Assembly (NCBI GenBank): GCA_030789695.1
Contig: CM061142.1
Location: 43,447,375-43,511,374, forward strand
Length of the DNA: 64,000 bases
Reading direction: 5' to 3'
Source of the DNA: Scilla litardierei
Lineage: Eukaryota > Streptophyta > Magnoliopsida > Asparagales > Asparagaceae
Positions 1 through 10,900 of the stretch are shown one piece after another. The notes under the pieces were generated by a model, which saw only the letters and a program-made list of their open reading frames with translations, had not been told where the DNA came from and did no database searches. The position numbers were made by a program, and so were the translations under genes. Position 1 is the stretch's first letter. The number at the start of each line of letters is the position of its first letter.

Positions 1-16
1 CGCGATTCCAGAGAAG

Positions 17-2097
17 GTGTGGTCTGGTAAGAATCCCTCATACTCCCACTTGAGGGTATTAAGTTGTTTAGCCTTTGCACATGTATCCAAGGAACAAAGG
101 CAGAAGCTTGATGCACGTACCATTCCTTGTATCTTCATCGGCTATGGAGATGAAGAATTTGGGTACAGATTGTGGGACCCAAAGACAAAAAAGGTTATTC
201 GGAGCAGGGATGTGTTGTTCCAAGAAAATCAGACAATGGAAGACATTGAAAAGCCCATGGTGCCTTCAACTGCAAGCTTAAGTACTGAAGACATTGTTCC
301 AGACCCAACACCAATGCAATACGAAGAGGTGCATGAAGAAATACCAGAAGAAGAGGAGCATGTTGAACAAGACGTGGAAGAAGAGGCGGATGCTGAGCAG
401 GGGGGAGCCACAACCCTCTCCAATATGTACTGCACCACCATCATCGCAGGCAAATGATGGTATGCCTCCTGAAGTCAACAACTCACAAGTACGGAGATCT
501 GAACGAGGCCAGATTTCATCAACCAGATATTCAGAAGCTGAGTATCTTCTACTTTCTGAATAAGGGGAGCCAGAGAGTTTCTAAGAAGCAGTATCTCACA
601 AGAACAAAGAAAGTTGGCTGCACGCTATGCAGGATGAGATGGAATCTCTGCAAAAGAATTTTACTTATGAGTTGGTCAAGCTTCCACAAGGAAAGAAGGC
701 GCTGAAGAACAAATGGGTGTTCAAGCTCAAGAAAGATGGCAACGAAAAAATGGTGAAACACAAAGCTCGGCTGGTGGTCAAAGGATTCCTTCAGAAGAAA
801 GGTATTTACTTTGACGAGCTCTTTTCACTTGTTGTGAAGATGGCTTCAATCCGCGTCATCCTCGGGTTGGTAGCCAGGTTAAATTTAGAGCTTGAGCAGA
901 TGGATGTCAAGACGGCGTTTCTACATAGAGCAGCCAGAATGTTTCGAGGTTTAAGGCAAAGAAAACCTCGTATGCAAGCTGAAGAAGAGTCTGTACGGCC
1001 TCAAGCAAGCACCACGACAGTGGAACATGAAGTTTGACTCATTCATGATGAGTCAAGGCTACACAAGGACCGCTGCAGACCAGTGTGTTTATACACAGCA
1101 GTTTTCAGACGGTAACTTCGTTGCATTACTTTTATATGTGTACGATATGCTGATCGTTGGACAAAAAGCAATAAAAATCGGTCAGCTGAAGAAGGAACTC
1201 TCCAAGTCTTTTGATATGAAAGACTTAGGTCCGGCTCAACAAATTATGGAAATGCAGATAGTCTGAGATATGAAACATAAAAAGCTATAGCTATCTCAGG
1301 AGAAGCACGTTGTAACGCGTGATCAAGAGATTCAAGATGGATCATGCCATCCCAGTTAGCATTCCATTGGCCAACCACTTCAAGTTGAGTAGGAGGTCAA
1401 GCCCTTCATCCAAGAAAGAGACGGAGGAGATGTCATCGATACCATATTCTTCAGTAGTTGGGAGTTTGATGTATACAATGGTGTGTACACGTCCTGACAT
1501 TGCCCATGCGGTGGGAATGGTGAGCCGATTCCTTTCTAATCCAGGAAAGGGATATTGTGAGGCGGTCAAGTGGATTCTTCGATACCTGAAGGGTACTTCA
1601 AAGGCATGTCTGTGCTGGAGAAGCTGATCTAATCTTGGAGGGCTATACAGATTCAGATATGGCTGGAGATCTTGATAGTAGAAAATCTACATTAGGATTT
1701 GTCTACACTTTTGCAGGGGGAGCTGTGTCCTGGTAATCAAGATTGCAGAAGTGCGGTGCGCTATCCACAACAGAGGCGGAGTATCTTGAAATTACAAAAG
1801 CTGGTAAGGAAATGTTGTGGTTAAAGCGATTTCTCCAAGAATTAGGGATCAAGCAGAAAATACAAGGTACATTGTGATAGTCAAAGTGCTTTAGATTTGA
1901 ACAAGAATTCGATGTATTATGCTCGGACAAAGAATATCAACATACAGTATCATTGGATACGGGAGGTGATGGATCAACAGCTGTTGAGACTAGTGAAGAT
2001 CCACACGAAGGAAAATCCAGCAGACATGTTCACAAAGGTGGTGACACTGGAAAAGCTAGAGCTGTGCAGAGACATAACTGGGATGGTTGTTAAATGA
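17..2097 (+). pseudogene. Broken Copia pol: integrase end, reverse transcriptase, RNase H
   Basis: Pieces of a Tnt1-type polyprotein are scattered over three frames. At 17-457 is the region after the integrase core (KNPSYSHLRV, then GYGDEEFGYRLWDP). At about 627-950 is the start of reverse transcriptase (NKWVFKLKKDG, KARLVVKGF, QMDVKTAFLH). The stretch that should follow AFLH is partly deleted near 935. The catalytic YVDD box reads YVYD at 1135-1146. RNase H motifs follow at 1319-2097, with stops at about 1264, 1288 and 1627 and frame changes between pieces. In the family this protein copies RNA into DNA and integrates it; here the frame breaks and the YVDD change rule that out. Confidence 0.88.
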
Positions 2098-2130
2098 CAA
2101 TCACTTCAGATGAAGCTGGAGGGGGAGAAT

Positions 2131-2646
2131 TGATGGTCCAGCTGCCCATGTGCAAAACATAGGCTACTTGGATTCTCATAATGGCTCTCTTTGACCGAGC
2201 CAATTTTTTTCTCCAATGCAACGTCAGCGATTACGTTTTGTATCAGATTGTAAGCCTATAAATAGAGGTGCCCGCAAGAATCATATTATCCCAAAAAAAC
2301 ACAAGCTTCTCATCTTCAAGAGAAAGAGTGAGGAGGAAACCAGAGAGGTAATAGTAAGAGATTTCTTCAGTGAGAGAAGATTGCCCTAGAGAGGGAAGTT
2401 ACCCCAGAGAGGTAAAAGTTGTATTGAGGTTTTGTTTTTTTGTGTTTACCTTAGAGTGTGTAAAGTTATTTCCAGTGAGAAATAGTGAAGTCCTTTTTTA
2501 CTCTCCAATTTTTAATGTTTTACCGTAATCAGTGCTTTTTACTGTAATGAGTAAGTTTTCTAGTGATCAGTGAGAATCACAACAGAAATTCCTTGGGTAT
2601 TACCCCTTCATCTTCTTTCTCCTCAATCTGGTACACCATCCCAACA
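2131..2646 (+). repeat. 3' LTR of the Tork-like Copia element
   Basis: It starts TGATGG directly after the purine-rich tract AGGGGGAGAAT and ends CCCAACA, matching the expected TG...CA boundaries with a short imperfect terminal inverted repeat. A TATA box (TATAAATA, 2257-2264) sits inside, as expected for the U3 promoter. No second LTR is in the window, so its age cannot be estimated. Confidence 0.8.
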
Positions 2647-3250
2647 AAGGCTAAACAGAAATCTCAGTTATTAAATTTGCAAATAACCAACATTAGATGA
2701 GCTCCAAAAACAAAAGAACGACATGAGAGCTATATCAACCACATGCAGAAAAGCCGTCTTTGAAATCAGGTCCCATCCCAAATTCGGTTCAGCAATAGAA
2801 TCAAACAAGACACATCTCGAACAAAAGGCTTCGAAAGAAAGACGTGAAAACCCAACGAAAACAATGTTCATTTCGAAGTCTTGCAGAACATCATCAACAT
2901 CTTCCTATGGGCGACAGAACAGCCTATTAGTGGTTCCTAGAGCTTCAAACAGACGAAAGAATATAGAATAACAAATATACGAGGGTGAAAAATGAAGATT
3001 CAATCTACAACATGTTTTCCAGAATTTCCCAAGCCACTGGCATGATCTTCCAGATACGAGCGCACTGTTCTGCATACAGAAGAATAACATCCATGACACA
3101 CATGGCTTAATGATCTTGGTCCACTAATGCCGTCCCTCTCAACCCGCTCCATGCTCCTCGATTTTGTTGTGAGGCAATGGAGCATAGCAGCAGAATCAAA
3201 CAAGAATGCTGATCAGATGCTCAGGAGAAAAGCCAGGAATTTTGTTTTGT
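2647..3250 (-). other. Probable 3' UTR and downstream flank of the EEP gene
   Basis: This stretch lies between the host gene stop codon (3251-3253) and the neighbouring Copia LTR. No convincing coding sequence is visible on either strand; short open frames here match nothing I recognise. By position, part of it should be the 3' untranslated region. I cannot place the polyadenylation site. Confidence 0.45.
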
Positions 3251-3489
3251 TCATGCAGGTGGATCAATTGGCCGCACTCTAGGAATTATAAACTCAGCAA
3301 AGATAGGATAGTGAGATGATGGATAAAAACCGTCGATATTATCATTGACCACTTCACAGGATGCAGGGATTAGAGAGCGGCCCCTGAAGAGAATCCAGTC
3401 GATATGCAAGTCCTGAGTTTGGCGATCCCAACAGAGGCATAAAGCCCTAAATATCAGCTTTAGGAACTCCATGGCACCTTGTTTATCAC
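3251..3489 (-). CDS. EEP gene exon 7 and stop
   Basis: The acceptor is TCGCAG|GT. Encodes the C-terminal part of the fold: [42 protein letters not shown] and [10 protein letters not shown], ending PIDPPA and a TGA at 3251-3253. The terminal motif SDH of active enzymes is SSH here (residues 286-288 cover S-S-H). Confidence 0.93.
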
Positions 3490-4774
3490 CTGCGACGTAT
3501 AAAGGTCAGCTTGCTTCGGAGAAGGAAACGCTTATAGGGAATAGTTCCGTATTGGATATGTAATAAGAGGGTATTCGGTATATAAGAGTACAGTTGAATT
3601 CAAGAATTAATCGTAACCATATTTTTGAGGGAGAAACTGTGCTAAACTTTACCGTAAAGCATTCCAATTGTGGGCATTACACCCTTTATTTTGGGTACAT
3701 ACGGGTAAATGTGCATGCATAAGTTCTCAGCTCTCATGTTCTGAAACATGTGCACGTGTGTGGAGGATGGTATCCATGCCGTTAGATTAGGCAATGCTCT
3801 AAATAGGTGAATTGGCTCCTGGTAATATGCGACTATCACAGATTTCCCGTCACCAGTACTGGTCATAACCTGTGATTTCCTATTAAACTGTGCATCGTAT
3901 GCTCACATTTTTGTCAATGACATGAGCATATGATCTAGTAGTGTAGCTAAATACAGCTGGGAATTAAAGTCCAGCATATCTGGATAAAACATAGTAACTG
4001 AGAGAACCTATATAAACAAGCTCCATTTTGACTCGTGAACATCATGTATCACCATGGGGAATTGCAACACAGCAGAATACTCCAAGAAAAGGAGAGTTAG
4101 TTACCTTTGAACCCATGGTATGTGCGTATAAGCGAGACATTTTTTCGCACACGAGCACTTGGCCAAGCATCTCTCATATCTCCAGCGACACCATGTTCTC
4201 TGTAAGATCATGGAGAACCATTATTTACTGAGAATTTAACATTAAGTACGACAAAATGTCCCAGGTTCACAGACTAAAAGTAAATCATGTGTGTCTGGGA
4301 GGAGAGGAGAGATTATATTCAATGAAAATGATCATATCCTTAGTGGACCCTGATTGATCCCAATGTGCAGAAATATACCATAGAAAATTTGGACCGCAGA
4401 AAAACAGAAGAATACATGGTATAATAAGGCCAGCAAAACAATAGGTATTCAGTTATGTGGACGGTGAACACATATATAAGACTGATGATCCAAGAGGAAA
4501 ATTAGAATAAGCAGATGGCTAGAACTAAATTTTCGATGCATTCTTAATCAAAAGTGGACTACCGAAACAACACATGGAACCATCAAAATGATCCACCCGT
4601 GTTCAAATAAGTATTGATTCCCATCAAAATGATCCACCCGTGTTCAAATAAGTATTGATTCCTACAAAGTAGTTGACCACAAAACACGGATATGGACATA
4701 TGACATGAATATGACAAAAGAAAATAAGGACACAAAATCCTTGACAAGTAGGGTACATGGACACAGAATATCAA

Positions 4775-4841
<67 letters not shown>

Positions 4842-4956
4842 GTGCCCTCGAACATGTCTACGCATACAATACACATCAAACTCCTAGTGACCAGGGCATG
4901 TTTTATTAAAGTTGAAAGAAAAAAATAAAAAATTAACAACTTCAGTCTATATCGTT

Positions 4957-4988
<32 letters not shown>

Positions 4989-7900
4989 GGCGCCCCGCGC
5001 ACAAGGGGGGGGGGGGGGGGGGGGTGTGTGTGTGTGTGTGTGTGTGTGTCCAATCCAATACCTAGCCTAAATAAGCTTGACATGGTCTTATGCGTCTCAT
5101 GTGTTCGCAACATCGTGCTGTATCTCACTTATGTTAAGTATCTCTTTTGTGTATGTTTAAGCAATATATGGCTTCAAGGTACCTAACATGCACCCCTAAA
5201 TTTTTTTATAACCCAACACAACCTGAATGCATGATCGTTTAGTTTATCTAAATTCAGTGGGTTTCCACTGTGTGCCCTATACGTGTTGGCAAGTATTGAT
5301 GTCTGACATGGACAAGAACTCATTTTTAGGTGCCCATGCTTCATAGGTACTATACCATCGACGGAGCACAACTTTAAAATAATTAGTATAGAGGTGCTTA
5401 ACAGAAAAATTCACTTTAAGCTAATTGTACGTGGTAATGCAGAAATGCACTAGATTACCATTGCATGGTATTCAGCAAATAACTAAGCAAGATGAAGTTG
5501 TTCATGAATGTCACATCAGTGAAAAGAACTTAATATTGACGCAACATCTAACTAACTTCTATTTCCTTTTTGAGCTTTGAAAAGCCACATCAAATTAACA
5601 GTTATAAAAAGTGATGTAAACAGAAAAAAAATCACTTTAAGCTAATTGTAAATGGTTTTGCAGAAATGCACTAGATTAACATTGCATGCTATTCAGCAAG
5701 TAACTAAGCAATATGAAGTTGTTCGTGAATGACACATCAGTGAAAAGAACTGAATATAGAAGCAACGGCTAGCTAACTTCTATTTCTTTTTTGAACTTTG
5801 ATAGGCCACACCAAATTAACAGTTATTAAAAGTGATGTAAACAGACAAATATGGGGATAATTTTTTAAATATATATAGAACAGAGATTATAGTGGCGTGT
5901 TGAATTTGCTTCTGAACTTGAATCTGAAAGTGTTGTATCAATATAGTTCTGCGAGTCACATAATTTGATGAGTAAGTTGCAATGGTTGGGTGGAGGGAAT
6001 CCCCAAGCTATCCATGTAAGTCTCTAATATTTAGTTAATAAGATTCTTCATAGATTTCTCTCTGTTAAACTCCATCAGACACATATACACAGGAAAAGGA
6101 AGAAAGAAATAAGAAATGAGAAAATGAACAAGATAAGATAGAAAAGGGAAAAAAAAAAGAATATCTGCCATCAGGTGTCAATTATTGCAGAGAAATGGAA
6201 TAAAAATGAGGAAGTAGAAAAATGGAAGAAAAAGGACGAAGTAGAATGAGAAAATGAACAAGATAAGAGAGAAAAGGAAAAAAAAAGAATATCTGCCATC
6301 TGGTGTCAATTATTGCAGAGAAATGGAATAAAAATGAGGAAGTAGAAAAACGGAAGAAAAACAACAAAGTAGAACAAGCACAGTCCAAGGAAGAGATAAA
6401 CTTCAGAATAGGCAGGTTAGCCTCTAATGTCGGTGTAGCAAATTGCACAAGGGGGATGCAGATGGCATAAAGATAGAAGCTTGCAGTTGTTAGATGTATA
6501 TGTATATACCCCCTTTGTATAGGGTCTTTCGTGCTTATTTCCCATTCCCTGTACTCTATATATATCGGGCCATTGCCCTTGGAATAATACAAGAGAGAGT
6601 TTATTCCTAACATGGTATCAGAGCTAGGTTTACCCTAAACCCTAGCCGTCTTTTTCTCTCCCGCAAAAATCCAAACACAGAGCCGCCGCCGTGAGTCTGA
6701 CTTCCACACCCCCCCCCCGCGTCGACTCTGTGTCTTCCTCGGCAACAATCGACTCTGTGTCCATGCCCCCCCCCCCCCCCGCGTCGACTCTCTGTCTTCC
6801 TCCGCGTCGACTCCCCCGCGTCGACTCTGTGTCTTCCTCGGCAACAATTGCCCGCCCAGATCTTCGTCTGCGACTTCCTCGGCAACAATCGCCCGCCCCG
6901 TCTGCAACTCTGTGTCGCTGCCACGCCCGCCCAGATCTTCTTCTGCGCCTCTGTGTCGCTGCGACTCTGCGACTTCCTCGGCAACAATCGCCCTCCCCCG
7001 CGCCGACTCCGTCTTCTTCTGCGGCTGCGACGGCTCCGCCTCACCCAGATCAGCCTCTGTGACGCTGTGACGGCTCCGCCTCACCCAGATCACCCAAATC
7101 AGCTTCTTCCTCTGCCACGCCCCCCCCCCCCCCCCCGCGTCGACTCTGTGACGCTCCCCTGTGACTCTGTGACGCCGCGCCCCTGTGCTGCTGTCGGCCG
7201 CCTCGCTCAGATCTTGCGCCTGCGCCGCTGGCCGCGCGCCACGCCCCGGCCCTGAGCAACGCCGCGTCAAAGAACCGCCGATGTCCGCGCGCCTCGCCCA
7301 GACGCACCGCGCCCACTACCGGTGCCCTCTACGCGCGGCCGCCTGCCGCCTGCCACTGCCGGTGCCCCCTATGGCGCCTCCTACGGATTTACCTCTTCAT
7401 CATCATCATGTTGCTATCCATAGGTGTTCGTTGCTTTTTGATGGCCTTAATTATAAGGAGTGGGTACCGCACATTCGTCTTCATATGCGCGGTCATCGCC
7501 TTTGGGACCTCCTCACCGGCGATCGTCCTTGTCCGCCGCGACCGGTGCTTCCCAACGAGACATCACTCCCTCTCACTGCTGATGACACCGCCACGAAGGC
7601 GGCAACCGATGCGTATGCGATTGCTGTTGCTGCTTATTCCTCTCAGGATGTTCTCTATCGGCGGTGGTGTGATGACGATGCTCGTGCCGCCAACATCCTC
7701 ATCGCTAGCATTGATGTGTCCCTGACTGACGACATTGTGAGTTTGGCGACGTCTCAGCTGATGTGGGATCATCTTCGCTCTCACTATGAGCCTACCGGTG
7801 ACTCCCTCTACCTTGCTGTCGTCAGACAGGAGCAGGCTCTTCAGCAGGGTGATGCCACGGTCGATGAGTTCTATGCACAGATATCTGCTATCTGGCGTCA

Positions 7901-10900
7901 GCTCGACTCTTTGGGACCAGTGATCTGTCGTATCTGCCAGTGTTGCCAGCATCAGCACTCCCACCTGCAGCTTCGTCGGGTCTATGACTTTTTGACCCGA
8001 CTTCGGCCTGAGTTCGAGCAGATACGTGCCCAGCTGCTTGCCCGTCACCCACGCGTGACGTTCTTGGAGGTCCTTGCTGCTATTCGTACTGAGGAGACTC
8101 GTCTTCGTACTGCTGGTCTTTTGTCCCCCTCTGCTTCTGTTTTGGCGACCCGTGCTCCTGCCTCTTCTGCTCCTATCACACCGGATCTGCCTTCTGCTAC
8201 AGCACCCGTGCGAGGTGCCACCAGACGTTGCACCTACTGCCACCGAGACAGACATGTGGAGGCGCAGTGTCACAAGAAGCGGAGGGATCAGGCTGCTGCC
8301 AAGAGGAAGAATGTGACTGACACTGGGGGTTTCCCCTCTCAGAGGAGCACTGCCCCGTCTGATACTGAACAGGAGCTTCTCACGTTATTTCGTCGGATGT
8401 CTGCTTCTGGGGCATCAGGCTCTGCTTCTTCTGCCAGTCAGCCTCCAGATACTGCGACCCCATCTTCCACCACCTCAGGTACCTCTCCTTGGATCCTTGA
8501 CTCTGGTGCTTCATTTCATATGACTCCTGACCCTACCACTTTACATACCATTAGTACTCCCTCCCGCTCTGTCACAGTTCTCACTGCAGATGGCACCCCA
8601 CTTTCAGTTACTGGGCTAGGCACACTTTCTAGTCCCACTTTTCATGTCCCTGTTGTGTCCCTCGTTCCAAAACTCACCATGCAGCTTATGTCGGAAGGCC
8701 AACTTACGGATCATGGCTGTCGTGTTATTCTTGATTCTGACTCTTGTTCTATCCAGGATCGTCGCACGGACACTCTAGTTGGTTCTGGCCCCCGCAGGCG
8801 TGATTCTCCGCGTCTTTGGGAGCTTGACTGGCTTCATCTTCCTTCCGCTGCCTCTGCCAGTCCTCCCATCACCACTATTGCCTCCGCCTCTGCTGCATCC
8901 TCCACCGGTTCGTTTGCCCAGTGGCATCATCGCTTAGGCCATCTCTGTGGTTCGCGTCTTTCTTCTTTGGTTCGTAGAGGCTTATTAGGGTCTGTCTCTG
9001 GTGATATGTCTTTAGACTGTATGGGCTGTAAACTAGGCAAACAGTTACAGCTACCTTATCCTACTAGTGAGTCTGTCTCCCAGAGTCCCTTTGATCTAGT
9101 TCACTCAGATGTATGGGGTCCGGCCCCCTTCGTTTCGAAAGGGGGACATCGCAACTATATTATATTTATAGATGATTTTTCTCGCTACACGTGGATATAC
9201 TTTATGTCCTCTCGTACTGAGGTTTTGTCTATCTATAAATCTTTTGCTACCATGATCCGTACACAGTATAGCACTCCCATTCGGGTTCTTCGTGCTGACT
9301 CTGCTGGAGAATACTTATCTCGGCACCTTCGTGCCTTTCTTGATACCCAGGGCACTCTCTCACAGTTTTCCTGTCCTGGGGCTCATGCCCAGAATGACGT
9401 TGCTGAGCGCAAGCATCGTCATTTACTTGAGACTGCTCGTGCCCTTATGATTGCTTCCTCTGTTCCCCCTCAGTTTTGGGCTGAGGCTGTATCTACTGCT
9501 ACATATCTCAGCAACATGCAGCCATCCTCTCCTCTTCAGGGTGCGATTCCACTTGAGCGCCTTCCTACACCACCTCCAGATCTACCGTCCTATCCTGAGC
9601 TTCGTCTTTTTTGTTGTGTCTGCTATGTCTTGTTGGCCCCTCGTGAGCGTACCAAGTTGACAGCCCAGTCTGCTGAGTGTGTCTTTCTTGGATATAGTGA
9701 TGTGCACAAGGGATATCGGTGTTGGGATCCTGTAGCTCGACGGATGCGGATTTCTCGTGATGTGACTTTCGATGAGTCTCGTCCCTTCTTCCCTCGTTCT
9801 TCTTCATCTTCCAGTTCGGCTTCCATTGTTGAGCCTCTCTTGTTTCTCACTTTTCCTGATAGTCCACTATCCACCATTCCACCACCCATACCTCCATCAC
9901 CTGTGCCCTCGCCTCCACCACCAGTGCTCCCTGTGCCTCCGGTCACCTCTGCACCTACCCCAGGACATGTTTCTCCCTTTCCTCTTCACTACACTCGTCG
10001 TCAGCGAGTCGAGGATCCTCCTGCAGTGCCTTCTCATGAGATGCCCTCCATCACTGGTGACCCTCCTAAGTTGCCCTCTTCCTCCAGTGACCCTCCTCGT
10101 TACCACCTTCGTGATCGTGAATCACTACGCCCTCCTAGTCGGTTTACTTCTCTGGGTGCTATTCTTGCTGAGCCGACCTCTTATCGGGATGCCGCTGCTC
10201 ACCAGGAGTGGCAGCATGCTATGGCAGAGGAGATTGCTGCGCTTGAGCGTACTGGTACGTGGGATCTTGTACCCCAGCCTGCCCGTGTTCGTCCTATCAC
10301 GTGCAAGTGGGTTTACAAGGTCAAGACCAGATCTGATGGTACTCTGGAGCGCTACAAGGCTCGTCTTGTCGCACGCGGTTTTCAGCAGGAGCATGGGATA
10401 GATTTTGAGGAGACATTTGCTCCTGTTGCTCATATGACTACTGTTCGCAGTCTTATTGCTGTTGCTGCTGTTCGTTCATGGACTATTTCCCAGCTTGATG
10501 TCAAGAATGCTTTTCTCAATGGCGTTCTTGATGAGGAGGTTTATATGCGGCCACCACCTGGTTATTCTGTCCCCGAGGGCATGGTTTGTCGCCTTCGTCG
10601 CTCTCTATATGGTCTTCGGCAGGCTCCCCGTGCTTGGTTTCAGCGGTTCTCTTCTGTCGTCACTGCTGCTGGTTTTATAGCGAGTGATCATGATCCTGCT
10701 CTTTTTGTTCATACTTCATCTCGTGGTCGGACACTTCTCCTTTTGTATGTGGATGATATGATTATCACTGGAGATGATCCCCAGTTTATTGCTTTTGTGA
10801 AAGCAAGGCTGAGCGAGCAGTTTCTTATGACAGATCTTGGCACTCTTCGTTACTTTCTGGGGATTGAGTTTTCCTCCACACCTGATGGCTACTATCTCTC

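Larger units (their letters stand above)
1..2646 (+). mobile_element. Degraded Copia retrotransposon (Tork/Tnt1-like), 3' part
   Basis: The left edge of the window lies inside a Copia element. Visible in order are the post-integrase region, reverse transcriptase, RNase H, a purine-rich tract at about 2117-2130 and one LTR (2131-2646). The 5' half lies outside the window. The reading frame is broken repeatedly and a piece of reverse transcriptase is missing, so this copy is dead. It lies just downstream of the host gene on the opposite strand. The Tork/Tnt1 assignment rests on protein resemblance by eye. Confidence 0.9.

Noticed and set aside
2671..3203. Minus-strand short open frames downstream of the EEP stop
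   Set aside because: No family resemblance and no splice sites linking them in frame to the gene; treated as 3' UTR or flank.
4583..5128. 181-codon minus-strand open frame with ER and TH repeats
   Set aside because: It is produced by the (TC)n and (GT)n microsatellites and the poly-C/G tract, not by a gene.
6607..7270. Minus-strand frames rich in Arg and Gly opposite the Copia leader
   Set aside because: They are shadows of a C-rich repetitive untranslated leader with no recognisable domain.
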